Shown here piece by piece: positions 1 to 12,048 of a stretch of 64,000 bases of DNA. Both the position numbers and the translations under genes were made by a program. The stretch lies in NCBI GenBank assembly GCA_027886185.1, contig WOAB01000056.1, positions 14,694,001 through 14,758,000 on the forward strand. Reading direction: 5' to 3'. Source of the DNA: Rheum nobile (taxonomy: Eukaryota > Streptophyta > Magnoliopsida > Caryophyllales > Polygonaceae). Numbering within the stretch: the first letter of the stretch is position 1; every line of letters begins with the position of its first letter. The notes below the pieces were generated by a model. It saw only the letters and a program-made list of their open reading frames with translations, made no database searches and had not been told where the DNA came from.

Positions 1-2
1 CG

Positions 3-1670
3 TCCGACAGATTCGAAGAATCCCCGTTCGTCGAAGAAATCGCAAGGATCGAGATCCCCAAGAAGTTCCATCTTCCCAACATGGCGACATTCGACGGCAC
101 CACCGATCCAGATGACCATATCTCTCTCTATAAACAAAAACTAATGGCTGCATCTGTTTCAAGGGAGAGTCGCGAGGCTGTCATGTGCAAAAGCTTTGGC
201 ACGACCCTCGCGGGCCCCGCACTAACTTGGTTTATGCGTTTGCCTCAGGGAACGATCACATCATTTGCGGATCTGGTCAACTCTTTTAAGAGCCAGTTCG
301 CCAACAGTCGGAAGCATGAGAAACAATCGAGTGACCACTACCGAGTCACACAAAGGTACAATGAACCTCTCCGAAATTATCTTAACAGGTACAACAAAGA
401 GAAAGTGAGAATCCCCCACTGTGACGTCACAACGTCTATTGAAGCATTCCGACAAGGCCTGGTCAAAGACAGCAATCTCTACGACGAGATTACCAAGTAT
501 CCCTGCAAAAGTTTCGAAGATGTTCAGGCCAAAACTATGGCCGAGGTAAGGCTGGAAGAGGACCGTGAGTCGCGTAAAGCCTCGCGCGGACCCGATCCAT
601 CCGATCGCAAACATTCCTCCGACAATCGTCGGGACAGACGTCCACATCCCTATTCTCGTAATCGAAACAAAGCAAATCAGGTAAATTATTTCCAAGATAG
701 GTCACAAGAATGGAGAGACGGTTCTGTGTTGCCTCCTAGGGTCCAGTCTTATAACTTCAACGTTTCCGTGTCGGAGCTCGTCAAGAGTTTCGACAAGTAT
801 GGAAAAGACATAAGATGGCCCCGAAAGAGCGACCAACCGAACGTCAAGAAGGACATGAGTCGATGGTGTGAATTCCACGGCGACCATGGTCATTCGACCG
901 ACGAGTGTATCGCCCTACGAAAGGAGGTCGCTAGGCTGCTATCACAGGGGATGTTACGCGATGTCATCTCGGAACGGGCAAAAGCCACCATGGAACGCCG
1001 AGATCAGGTAAAACAGAACAAACCCCCATCTCCTATCCATACGAAAGTTGTCAATACCATTTCAGGTGGATCCGACATATGCGGGAACACGTACTCCGCG
1101 GCTAAGCGACACACCAAGGAAAGCAAAGGCGACAAGCCCGAAGCATCGGAATTCAAACCAAGGAGGGCATCTAACCTTCTGACGGTCACATTCGACGAAT
1201 CCGACTCCGACGGGTCGGATAGTCACCATGACGGTCTGGTAATCTCTTTGTCCATTGGTAATTGCTTAATCCGGAGAGTACTAATCGATACAGGAAGTTC
1301 GACAAACCTCTTGACCCTCGACGCTCTCAAAGAAATGGGTCTGACTGAGAACGACCTAATCAAGAAATTGACCCCACTGGTCGGGTTCAGCGGTGAGGTT
1401 AAGCACACGACTGGCGAAATCATTCTGACCACATACGCTGGAGGAATCAACCGACAGGTTAAATTCTTAGTCCTAGACTGTCCGTCTCCCTACAATTGTA
1501 TTCTTGGCAGGCCGTGGATACACGCTATGAAGGCAGTACCTTCAACATATCATCAAGTCATCAAATTCCCCACCGAGTGGGGAGTCCAAGAAATCAAAGG
1601 AGATCAAAGGACCGCAAAGGAATGCTATGTCGCTTCCATGAAGAACGCGGTCGAACACAAGATCGCATAG
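3..1670 (+). pseudogene. gag-PR: gag and aspartic protease of the Tat element (5' partial)
   Basis: Structural protein that packages element RNA, fused to the protease that matures the polyprotein. The frame is open from base 3, so the Met codon at 81 is internal and the true start is upstream. Counting from that Met, a Retrotrans_gag-type domain spans about residues 30-130. A basic Arg-rich stretch follows near 160-205. A Cys/His cluster beginning at Cys263 (WCEFHGDHGHSTDEC) is the knuckle-like motif of Tat gags. The protease has the DTGSS active site at Asp403 and a conserved ILGRPW motif near the end. The frame closes at a TAG at 1668-1670 but continues in the same frame into pol, so this stop may be a natural gag/pol junction or a mutation. 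Confidence 0.88.
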
Positions 1671-3173
1671 CAACCACAGATTGGCGAAGGACCTAGTCGA
1701 TACGTTGAACCAGAAATTGAGAAACTCGACGAGATCGCACTAGACCCTTCAAAGCCAAACCAAACGGTAAGGGTCGGGTCGGACCTGGACGACTCGACCA
1801 GACAACAGCTTCTCGACTTTCTCAGGACCAATGCCGACTGTTTCGCATGGTCACATGAGGATATGGTCGGGATATCTCCCAACGTTATTATTTATAAATT
1901 AAATGTGGATCCATCTCATCCCCCTGTCAAGCAAAAATGCAGGAAATTCGCCCCCAGCGGAACAAAATAATCAACAACGAAGTCAAAAGCTTATTGGAAA
2001 CCGGAAAAATCAGGGAAGTCCACTACCCTGAATGGCTGGCCAACGTGGTCGTGGTCCAGAAGAAGAATGGCAAATGGAGAGTCTGCATCGACTTCACAGA
2101 CCTCAACAAGGCTTGTCCCAAAGATTCATTTCCTCTACCTCACATCGACGCTATGGTCGACGCCACAGCAGGGCACGAAATGCTCACCTTCATGGACGCC
2201 TTCAGTGGCTACAATCAAATCCTTATGGATCCCGACGATCAAGAAAAAACAGCGTTCATCACCAGTCAAGGTATCTATTGCTACAAAGTAATGCCCTTTG
2301 GTCTGAAAAATGCAGGGGCTACATACCAACGATTGGTCAACAAAATGTTCAAAGACCAAATCGGAGACACAATGGAAGTCTATATCGACGACATGTTGGT
2401 CAAGTCCAAAAAGAAAGAAGATCACATCGACCACCTACGCGACAGCTTCGAGGTACTCAAAAGGTACAATATGAAACTAAACCCTACTAAGTGCTCCTTC
2501 GGAGTGTCGTCAGGGAAGTTCTTAGGATATATGGTGACATAAAGAGGAATAGAGGCCAGCCCGGAACAGATCAAGGCTCTCATCAACCTCCGATCCCCCC
2601 GATGCATCAAAGACGTACAGAAGCTCACATGTCGGATAACAGCTCTAAACAAGTTCATCTCCAAATCATCCGACAAGTGCAAACCATTCCACGACGCGCT
2701 CAAGAAAAATAAGTCCTTTCAATGGACGGAGGAACATGAAGCAGCATTTCAGAACCTCAAGGACTATCTAGCCAGTCCTATGTTACTAACCAAACCTAAA
2801 GGCGACGAGCCCTTATTTCTTTATCTTGCAGTGTCGGAATCGGCCGTAAGCGGTGTACTGGTCAGAGAAGAAGATGGCAAACAGTCGCCAATATACTATG
2901 TCAGTCGGACGCTATTATCAGCCGAAACGAGGTATTCGTCACTTGAAAAACTCGTATTATCATTAGTAATGGCTTCGAACAAGCTCAAACCATACTTTGA
3001 ATCCCATACTATCACTGTGCGCACTAATCATCCCATGAGGGCTATCATGAGGAAACCCGAGTTCACATGAAGAATGACAAAATGGGCCATACACCTCAGT
3101 GGTTACGACATCGAGTACGAGCCGAGGACAGCGATCAAGTCGCAAGCATTAGCCGACTTTGTGGCCGATTTCA
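1671..3173 (+). pseudogene. pol: Reverse transcriptase and RNase H of the Tat element, broken
   Basis: Copies element RNA into DNA. The reading frame continues from gag through a linker, then shifts near 1957, where one base appears to be missing just before the RT core. RT motifs are clear: WRVCIDFTDLNKACPKD, the VMPFGLKNAGATYQR segment, and the catalytic YIDD at 2381-2392. The frame is stopped by TAA at 2540-2542, where the family expects Gln (CAA, a C-to-T change), and by TGA at 3068-3070. The first RNase H follows, with LYLAVSESAVSGVL and YSSLEKLVLSLV. The first acidic residue that is normally Asp in this domain appears as Ala. No active protein can come from this copy. Confidence 0.88.
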
Positions 3174-4960
3174 GTCCGACCCTAGAGCAAGAAGCCGCAA
3201 AAGAAGCAAATCAACTACTCACGACAGACGAGACAGGTACATGGGAGCTCCACACAGATGGGGCATCGAACGCCAGAGGATCGGGGCTTGGGGTCGTACT
3301 GAAATCGCCACAGGGGGACAAGATAGCCCAGGCTGTCAGATGTGAGTGGGATGCGACTAACAACGAGGCTGAGTACGAAGCACTCATATTCGGACTCATC
3401 TTGGCTCGCGATCTAGGAGTCCAAGAGATCGAAGTCGTTTGCGACTCCTTACTGGTCGTAAACCAAATACAGGAATCGTACAATGCCAAAGACACCAGAA
3501 TGATAGCATACCTGGAGGTAGCCAAGAAACTGATCGGACAATTCCAAACATTCAACATCCGACAGGTGCCTAGGGATCTTAACTCCCAAGCCGACGCGCT
3601 CGCCAATCTGGGATCAGTCCTAGACCCAAAAGAATTTCCACACATACCATTGGCCCACGTTATGACGCCGGCCGTCCCAAAGACATCCGTCGAGTTGACA
3701 ACACCACTTGAAGAACTCGTCGCCATGGAGATAGGCGATCGACCAGAAGAAGACATCGTCGACACCAATGACGACTGGATGCTACCTTACATCAAGTGGC
3801 TAAAAGATGGTATTTTACCAGACGACAAGACAAAAGCAAAAAAGCTTAAGGTACAAGCACTCTCTTACGATATTATTGACAATATCTTGTACAAAAGATC
3901 TGTTACAGGGCTACTCCTACGATGCCTTAAGACTCCAGAAGTCGGACGTATCTTACAATCATTACACGAAGGAGAGTGTGGCAACCACACCGGCGGACGA
4001 AGCCTCTCGGGAAAGGCCCTACGAAACGGGCAATATTGGCCAACGATGAACAAAGACGCCATGGAATACACCAAGAGGTACGACGCCTGTCAGCGGCACA
4101 CACCCGTACGTCATCAACCATCGGAGCTCCTCCATCCGACCCTAGCTCCATGGCCCTTTATGAGATGGGGAATGGACATCGTCGGAAAGCTCCCTCCCGC
4201 GTCGGGTCAAAGAGTCTTCTTCCTTGCTATGACAGACTACTTCTCTAAATGGATCGAAGCCGAAGCCTACAGAGAGGTAAAAGATCAACACGTCATTTCA
4301 TTCATAAAACACAACATCTTGTGCAGATTTGGCATCCCATCCGAAATCGTGTACGACAACGGCTCCCAATTCATCAGTCATAAGACTCGAACCTTTTGCG
4401 ACCAATGGAACATCAAATTGGTTACATCTACACCTCGGTATCCGCAATCCAACGGACAGGCCGAATCCAGCAACAAGATCATTATCAACAACCTCAAGAA
4501 ACGCCTCACAGGGGCTAAAGGCAAATGGGCAGACGAGCTCCCACTCATTCTCTGGTCCGACAGGACCACTCCAAAGAATGCGACTGGGCAATCGCCTTTC
4601 TCTCTCGTCTACGGGAGCGAAGCAGTCATCCCGGTTGAGCTACTGGTTCCGACCGCTCACTGCAACCTCCAAACAAACGAACAAAACGACATCGAACTAG
4701 CACATAATCTCGACACTGTGGACGAAATCAGGGAGAAAGCTCGAATCAAAATGGTCAAGTTCCAACAACAAGTCGCGAGGAGCTACAACAAGAACGTCCG
4801 GATCAAGGCATTCAAGGTCGGAGACTGGGTCCTAAGGAAGACATTCCAGAACACCAAGAACCCATCCGACGGAAAGCTAGCACCACAATGGGAAGGACCT
4901 TACTTGATCACCGAAGTGGTCGGACAAGGAGCATATCAACTAGAAGACAAAGACGGATAA
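3174..4960 (+). pseudogene. pol: Archaeal-type RNase H and integrase of the Tat element
   Basis: The frame from 3074 is open for 628 codons. A second RNase H starts at about 3236 with HTDGASNARGSG and continues through NNEAEYEALIFGL and CDSLLVV. This extra domain is the hallmark of Tat elements. The integrase follows: an N-terminal zinc-binding region, the DDE core (MDIVGK, YDNGSQF, then AESSNK), and a C-terminal basic domain ending near LAPQWEGPYLI. The first Cys of the CxxC pair in the zinc site is Tyr (TAC at 4079-4081 before GACGCCTGT), so the zinc site is probably dead. A TAA at 4958-4960 stops the frame a little before the usual end; the frame then stays open to 5410 through the tandem repeats, which is probably chance. 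Confidence 0.88.
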
Positions 4961-5048
4961 CCAATCCCGAGGAGTTGGAACGCAGCACATCTTAAGCTCT
5001 ACCATTTTTTAACCAATAAGGTAAAAACATCACACAAAACTCTATGCA

Positions 5049-5174
5049 TCGCATACATATCACATGTTATCGCATGTACATTGCCACCTGTCGCATACAT
5101 ATCGCATGTTATCGCATGTACTTTGCCATCTATCGCATATGTATCGCATGCTATCGCATATACATCGCCACTTT
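5049..5174. repeat. 42-bp tandem repeat, three copies
   Basis: Units begin at 5049, 5091 and 5133, each 42 bp, starting TCGCATAYRTATCRCATG. Each unit also contains shorter ATCGCATGT-like sub-repeats. The array lies just past integrase, in the region of Tat elements known to generate new tandem repeats and satellites. Confidence 0.9.
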
Positions 5175-5687
5175 CCTTCATATATCATCGCCTTGACACC
5201 AAGCGAGGACTTCCTCCTTACAAAAATACAAATGCAGAACAACATTTACATTGGACTCAGTCGTCCGCAAATGGATCCTATCATCCGCATATAGCGCTTA
5301 CATTACACGATCGATCGGATTACGGGGAGATGACAACACAGGCACGTTGGCACACCGCCTGCCTTATACAAAACATAAGGTACAACACCTTATTACATTC
5401 ACGCAATTAAACATAAGGAACAAACACCTTATTATATATTGCTTACCTCCCCGGCATAACGTCATGACTAACACATACACAAACACATCGCAGGCCTACT
5501 CTACATACATACATACGGTGAAACCCCACTCGACGGAGCACACGGGCGGAACTGACATACACGACATACTAAACGTCGTCGACAACTTGCTATCTATCGC
5601 AAACATGTACGAAACACGCTAGTATACAATTCTACGTGTAAAAACACATTTTTGCATCGAAATAAGAAGCATTTTCTATAAATACGC

Positions 5688-5797
5688 GACCCGTGATGGT
5701 GGACGGGTCGCCAAACCATAATTGTCTGCCTACACATCTGTAGGACTTCATCAAACAGAAACATCTTGTGACCCGCGATGGTGGACGGGTCGCCAAA
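5688..5797. repeat. 28-bp direct repeat pair in the Tat 3' region
   Basis: Two near-identical 28-bp copies lie at 5688-5715 and 5770-5797, each with the core GATGGTGGACGGGTCGCCAA. They differ by one transition in the fifth-from-left block. They lie between the tandem array and the 3' end of the antisense gene and could serve its transcript end, but I see no defined function. Confidence 0.8.
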
Positions 5798-5847
5798 ACA
5801 TACAGACACCAAATGTTTAAAAACCCAACACAAAGGGGACAAATAAG

Positions 5848-7783
5848 TCAAGCATCAGACACACCAACATTATCTTCGACGGGGGCTGGCTCCAATAGGG
5901 CTGTCTTGTCGGCCGGCTTGGCATCGTCAGAATGAGCTTCGTCCTCATCGACACCTTCATCCACTGCCTCCTCTCCGACGCCGGCTAAGCAGAACAACTC
6001 TTGACCAGGGTCGCCTTTTGGGAACATGGAGTCCAAAGTCTCCCTCTCCGCCTTCAAGTCCCAGAGCTCATGCTTGCCCTCATTGAATTCTTCAATCATC
6101 TCAATGCGCAACTTCACAGAATAGAAGGCTCCCACATCGCCAGCAATATGACCATCGGTAATCCTAGCTCGCTTCACTTCCTCCTCAATGCTTGCCCTGC
6201 ACTCCTCAAACTCCCTCTGACATGCAGACAGCTCCCCTTGGCATCTCTTCAGCTCCCTGGTGAGACGACGCTCTGTCTCTCGACAGCGACTCTCAGCTCC
6301 CTCCAGCTTGGTCCTTAAAGAGGCGAGGTCGGACTCTGACCTAGCAGCCCTGTCCTCAGCCTTAGCAAGCATTGCTTGGACACCGGAATAAGCTCCCAAG
6401 AAATACTGAAAAGCCTGACAAAAAGGCATACGACAACGCAAATACACAACTCAGAAAGCGAAGTCGAAACAAAAGAAATACAAAAACGCACAAGACAAGG
6501 TCCAACATACCCTTCACGCGGAACTGTCTGCTTCGCCAATGCAGTCCAGGGGAGAAACATCCTTAACCTCCGACTTCAAAGTCGGATCTTGAGCACGAAA
6601 GAGATCAACGATCGATGGCCCAGCGACACCAATCTTGTCAACCCCCTCGGCAGTCACGCCTTTCTTCTTAGGGATGTCCTCCACCTTAGCATCGTCGGAA
6701 CGAGCGCTCATTTTTCTCTTAGAGCCAACTTTCGTCCCAGTCGACAGGTCAGTCAGGACCGGCTTACTCGATGCCGCCTTAGCTGCAGCTTTCCTTTGCT
6801 CGATCAAACCTTTTCCAGACGCCACTCTCAGTCGAGCACTCGACCGACCACCAAGGGAACCTGACACGACAGAGCATAAAAAAGGGAGAAATCCTAAAAT
6901 ACACGACAAAGCGAAAAACAACAAAAAGATTCCTAAAGCCGAAAGTCTACCTTTCGCACGGGATGAAGAAACATTCGACATATCTTCCTGTGGGGGAGGA
7001 GTTGGCGCCAGCAAATTGACGTTGACGAATTTCCTCTCAGACGCGGGAACTTCAAGCACAATCTTTGACAAAGCCTCCGATCGGCTGCTAGCTTCCAATT
7101 CTTCCGGTTTAGGGACTACAAAAAGGGAAAGTTAAAAACAGAGTGTTAAAAATGCATAAACGCGTGAAAGAGAAAACAAAGTACATACTGTCGATCCGCC
7201 ACTCCGACAACAGAAAAGGACATTCTCCTTCCTTCTCCAGAGAAGATCGTTTGACAAAAAAGTATTTCGACCCCCATCCACGGTCGTTCACATCGGGAGT
7301 TTGCACCAAAGGCTTCCGACCTCGTCGGGCACGCAGTTGCACACGGGAAGAACTCTTCGACCTGATGAAGTAATTATACCACAAGGCGTAGAAATCAAAA
7401 CCAGCACCAGTTTGCTCATTCACTAAGTCTAAAACCCTAAGGACTCTCCAAGCTTGAGGCATCACTTGACACGGCGCTAACGCCAAGGTAGCTAGAAAAT
7501 CTCTAACAAGAGGAGAGAATGGGAACTTATGCCCTATCCTAAACGGGTACACATAGAAGCAAATCCACCCTTCATAGCGCGCGTCGGCCCTCTCGTCCGG
7601 CTCAGGCAGCGTAGCAATCGTCTCCGGAGGAAAGCCCCCGACTTCGAGGACTTGGACCAGCTCTGCCTCCGACAAATTGCTAACCAGCGCGTCCGACTCC
7701 GTTAGGAGGAAATGAGGAGAAGTATCGCCCTCTCCGGCATCGAAAAGAGTCTTCGACGACTCAGAAGCCTCGAGAGAGACCAT
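5848..7783 (-). pseudogene. Spliced antisense gene of the Tat element (four exons, one in-frame TGA)
   Basis: A gene opposite to gag-pol, a known optional feature of Tat elements. I modelled exons 7783-7189, 7115-6951, 6860-6511 and 6414-5848. All three introns are GT-AG, every junction keeps frame, and the total is 1677 nt (559 codons). Exon 1 encodes a globular domain with hydrophobic and aromatic patches (WICFYVYPFRIGHKFPFSP) resembling the plant transposon protein domain annotated in such antisense ORFs. Exons 2 and 3 are Lys/Ser-rich and low complexity. Exon 4 is a likely coiled coil (repeated E, R and L from AEDRAARSESDLASLRTKL on) with an acidic tail. A TGA at 6516-6514, between GCG and AGG, interrupts the model just before the third intron; CGA-to-TGA is the simplest origin. 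Function unknown. Confidence 0.68.
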
Positions 7784-8090
7784 GTCGAGAATAGAGAGGG
7801 GAGGAAATCAGAGAGCTATGGCTAAGAAAATCAGAAAGCAAATGGCAAGAGAGACCGAAAGGCTTACCAGAAACTTGCAAAGGAAGGAGATGAAGACTAA
7901 TCGCTCCCCCTGCTCAGAATTTATGGAAGGAAATCATGATCCGCAGAAGACGTCGCATCGTGCCCTAATCGCGCGCCACGTCGACCTGTGCAACCGCGCC
8001 AAAAAGGACGGTGAAGATCGTGTCCAAGGAAGTTGCCATGGATCCCGGTCTACTTGCCTAAACCGTAAGCCCATAGCAACTTGGGGCTAT

Positions 8091-8786
8091 TGTTGGGCCT
8101 GGATTCTCCAGAGAAGACAGATCGAGAGGACCAAGCCCACTGCAAATCGGGAGAATGGCAGACGAGTTCAGAGGAGTCGACAAGGCTTCTCTGGTCGAGC
8201 GACACCCGACAAAACCTCTCCAGTCAAGAGTCATCCGACAAGATCGCGGAGATCTCGCCACGCATTTAATACTCAGATCATGCAACATCTGCAACGTTCA
8301 AACACCTTAATTGCCAGTAATTCAACGGTGAAATCCTTGCCATTACACTCGGTATTGAAGATAAAAACATAAAAACGGTGCAACGGCCACATGAGTAAAG
8401 GGACTTACCATATTTGGAACGACGAAGAAGATAAGATCAGGGAATTCACAACTACGCGAAACACACGCATTCTCACTTAGCAAACTCACCAGAATAGCAC
8501 TCTCGCTCTCCATCTAGCTCTCCAAACGGCTGCCTACGCCTGACCCCTGCCGGTCGCCACTCACAAGTCACCATCGAGTCCCACTCGATCTATGATTTTA
8601 TTACGATAAGTTGTATTGCGATCTAATCCGATTCACACGATATCTAATAAAATCATCTTGCTATTATATATTTATTTCTTGTTTACCTATTATTTGCTTG
8701 GTTTGGATTATTTCCCATCGTCCGATCGACTAGTTACCCCGTCTAAGGCGATTTAGGTCGTCCGATCTTTTCGCCCCAAAACAAGC
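8091..8786 (+). repeat. 3' LTR of the Tat element
   Basis: The LTR is taken to begin at TGTTGGGCCTGGATTCTCC, just after the purine-containing stretch AACTTGGGGCTAT that would prime plus-strand synthesis. It ends at CGCCCCAAAACA. The 5' LTR is outside the window, so both boundaries rest on the TG...CA rule and on the change of content afterwards. The right end could be off by several bases. Confidence 0.6.
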
Positions 8787-8815
8787 ATCATTCAAAAACA
8801 TCCCCACGGCCATCA

Positions 8816-9169
8816 TCACTGGGGCAGAGAAACATATGGATCGTCCCGCACCACATAGACCTTGACTCCGGTGACCCTCTCGCCGAGGCGGGCAAGGTCT
8901 GCATAGTCGTCGTCGGTCTGCAGCGGTTGAAGGAACCGCTGCCCCGATGCTGGGACCTGTTCAAATAATAAGGATTTTGAACCGGGAGAGAGGAGGCTTA
9001 TCAGACCATGCAGGTACCAGATATTCATTTTGCTCGCTGGCACTTTCAGGAGTTTGGTGCTCCCGCCAGTATACTCGTGCGTAGTCAAGAGGGCCATTAC
9101 CCCGCTGGATGGCGATAGTTGGCCATCCCAGTACACTTGTAGGAAAACTTTCTTGAATGACTCGGCCAT
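8816..9169 (-). pseudogene. N-terminal exon resembling a MULE transposase (117 codons)
   Basis: The open frame starts MAESFKKVFLQVYWDG and contains GVMALLTTHEYTGGSTK, a middle segment on how the chain folds around LHGLISLLSPG, and an acidic TDDDYADLARL patch followed by VKVYVV. The layout (short beta-strand start with WDG, then an acidic patch near residue 90) is that of the small N-terminal domain found before MuDR-type transposases. It stops at 8816, 30 bases from the Tat LTR, so the catalytic part is missing here. It lies on the same strand as the Ulp1 gene and downstream of it. The assignment rests on pattern and context, not on catalytic residues. Confidence 0.45.
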
Positions 9170-10112
9170 GTTGCAATAGATTTTTTTGGAAATGAGAGAG
9201 GAATGCGAGGAGTTTGAGAGGAGTGCGAGGAGTTTGAGAGAGGAAATGTGAGGGGTTGGGACAAGGCAAGAATGCTATTTATACACAAGGATGAGTGGAT
9301 AATGGAGTTAATGACGGGTAGTTGAGGGAATACAAGATATTTAATTGAAATTTAAGAGGGATCAAATCGGATATGCATTGGAAAGGATGACTTTGAATAG
9401 GATTTATTCATCATGACCTGACAAAGTACATCACTTACTGTAAGGAAGTAAGGTCACCTGACAAAGCTTATTGCCAAAGCTTTGGTTTGATTCGAAAACT
9501 TGTTAACCCCGTCTTTTAACTAGCTTATTGCCAAAGCTTCGGTTTCAAAACCTTTTACAAACGTTGTATTTTCCCGGTTTCATAACCGTTGAAATGTAGC
9601 ACAAATTTAGGTTAATATGTACTTTACCCCCCCCCCCCCCCTCTTTTTAAAGGCCATTTTTCAATTTAAAAACCCTTTAAATTTAGGAAATATTAGGTTT
9701 CAATGTGGGAGTTTTTTTCTAGCGTCTTTGACAATTTAGGTTGATGTTTGTACGATGACATGACTCATTGGAAAGGATGAATTTGAAAAAGATATATCAA
9801 AACAACCTGACAAATGTGAATATTTACTGTAAATCTGTAATCTGGCCTGACTTAAGTCACATTTTTTCAAAGCTTTGGTTTTATTCGAAAACTAACCCCA
9901 CCATTTTAAATGAAATTCACCTGACAAACCGGGGTGCCTGCTTGTAAAACCAATATCTTGCCTGACATAAACATCATCACAAGCATGTAAACATGCTGAA
10001 AACAATATCTTTGAAAACAGTATCTTGTTTGACATAAACACCATCACAAGCATGTTGCTAGCCGAATGTTTCCCAACAATACAATACAATTACCACATTA
10101 CATCAAAAGTCT
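9170..10112. other. Non-coding part of MULE1 between its two genes
   Basis: AT-rich, with no supported gene. It holds a 15-base C run at 9627-9641. A direct repeat, GCTTATTGCCAAAGCTTYGG, lies near 9464 and 9523. A longer diverged direct repeat around TGACATAAACAYCATCACAA lies near 9962 and 10030. The motif CCTGACAAA recurs several times. Confidence 0.6.
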
Positions 10113-12048
10113 TTAAAGACCATCCCAACAACATCTAAAAATACTATGAGCCATTTGACTTCTATGTGCATCTATGAATTTGTCTGACGCAAGATCCAAG
10201 TTTGACATGCCGAGAATCAATAACTCAATGTACTTCAAGGTGTAGACCCCACAATCTCCTCTGCAAGATGTACAAAACACGTTAGAATGTATATCAATTG
10301 CAGTTTGATAAGGATTTATCATTGCATAAATACATGTATACTTACCCGCGCTTGTTCTGCTTAAGGTTATCACGACGGGACACCGACATTGGATTGTCCA
10401 AGAACGGTTCACATCTCTTTGCCAGTGGCTCGTACATCTTGACATATCTTGGAACAGTCTCAACGATGGGGCGGATCATATCGAAAATATCATTGTCTGA
10501 GTGCAGGTCCACATTGCAGTCATAAACCGTCACACACCAGTCGCATAGATCAATTTCTAAGGCAAACCAGTGGTACTCTGGGATGTTAAAGCACGCATAT
10601 ATGCGTTCCGCATCATCCCATCTCTTGCCATAATCTTGCGGACATGAACCCATCATGTACAGTATCAGTTCATCCTTACCAACAAGTGGGGTATTATTCT
10701 GGAAGCGATCGAATTCACCTTTGACATAGTTTTGCCAAAATGGGTCAAGCACAACCACCTTCGAAAACCGCTGTGGATCCTCTAAAATCCTTTGACGATA
10801 GAGGACCATCATTTGCGCCAGATGCTGTAATGGTGCAACAATGTTAATGTATCCACTGGAAACTATTTTACACATGCATACTATTTTGAAAGAATGCATT
10901 GGAATATTACCTCACCGCGCAACCAGATCTTTGGGGCAAACAATCTCTCAAAGAACTCATTGTCCAATGATTGTCCACCCGGTCCAGTTCGGGGTTCAAT
11001 ACTGCATGATGGTACATATTCATTTGAATATTATGCAAGGCAATATATGTATTAGTACATATACAGGCTATATACAAGTTAGTCAGTCCACAAAGTATCA
11101 ATTTCAGGTCAGAATTCTAACAGTCGGGCCAGATAAGATTTTGACATTCAATTCATCAATTCCTTATTAAGTTGAGTATAATGGTTAAATCACTAACCTC
11201 TCACTCTGTATCCACTTTACCAGCTCTGTCATCCCTTCCACCTTGCTATTTTTGATAATCTTTTTTGCCAATTTCTGCTCATCCATATTGCGGTAGGGTG
11301 ATTTTGCCTTGGCAGCAAGCTCGCGAGTGCGACTTGGATATTTCTTGTTCGTAACTTGGCTACCCTTCCTTCGTCTGCTCTTCCTCGGCACTTTGGACTC
11401 CTTGGTCTCCCCTTCATCACCCCCCACGTCATCAAAATCAGCCTGTGATACCTTCTCACCTTGTATTTCAGTCCTCGCCTCAACACCTAGCTCATCAACC
11501 TTGGTCCCTCCCTCCACAACACCTCCCATTGATTCCTCCATAACTCCTTCATCAACCGGGTTTAGTCCCTCCACATCTCCCTTCGGTTCCTCCACAACTT
11601 GGTCATCAACCTTGGTCCTTCCCTCCACATCAGCTCCCTTTGCTACCTCCTCAACATCCACACCTCCGTCATCAACCTTGCTTCCTCCCTTCACAACAAC
11701 TTCCTTTAGTTCCTCCACAACTCCGTCATGCACACCCTCATCAGACACTGCTTTTGTTGCCACCTCAACTTGTGTTGCCACCACAGTCCCATCATTAACC
11801 AACTCGTCATTAACCAACTCCTTGATGAGTCCCTCCACATCTTGCGGTGTTGCCTCATTAACCAACTTCTCATCTGCATGTAGTATTGTACAAGTTTGGC
11901 CAATAACTGACAGTGGATCTGTTGCATCCCCTTGCTCTTCTTCCTCATCTACTATTGCGACATCTTCATCGGCCTCTTTCTGACAACCTACATTAACTGC
12001 ATCATACACAACTATTTCACCAGTATTTTGCTCTCCATCCATTGTCTC

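Larger units (their letters stand above)
1..8786 (+). mobile_element. Ty3/gypsy LTR retrotransposon, Tat lineage (left end outside window)
   Basis: The order is gag, protease, RT, RNase H, a second archaeal-type RNase H, integrase, then a long 3' region with tandem repeats and an antisense gene, then the 3' LTR. The second RNase H and the antisense gene in the 3' region are features of the Tat lineage (Ogre/Retand/Tat group). The coding frame is already open at base 3, so the 5' LTR, primer site and gag N-terminus lie to the left. The copy is inactive: the gag/pol junction has a stop, and pol has one frameshift and at least two nonsense codons. It appears to sit inside MULE1, because a transposase-like exon begins right after its 3' LTR. 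Confidence 0.9.

Noticed and set aside
5049..5174. CRISPR-like array
   Set aside because: Repeats are contiguous without spacers and lie in a plant retrotransposon.
5064..5622. Open frames across the 42-bp repeats after integrase
   Set aside because: 42 is a multiple of three, so frames stay open through the array without being genes.
6376..7135. Plus-strand open frames opposite the antisense gene
   Set aside because: They lack family motifs, while the minus-strand model joins four exons in frame.
11309..11983. Long plus-strand open frame rich in Ser, Thr and Pro
   Set aside because: It is the reverse of exon 4 of the Ulp1 gene; the acidic Val/Glu/Asp repeats on the minus strand read as Ser/Thr/Pro on the other. 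The minus-strand frame fits splice sites.
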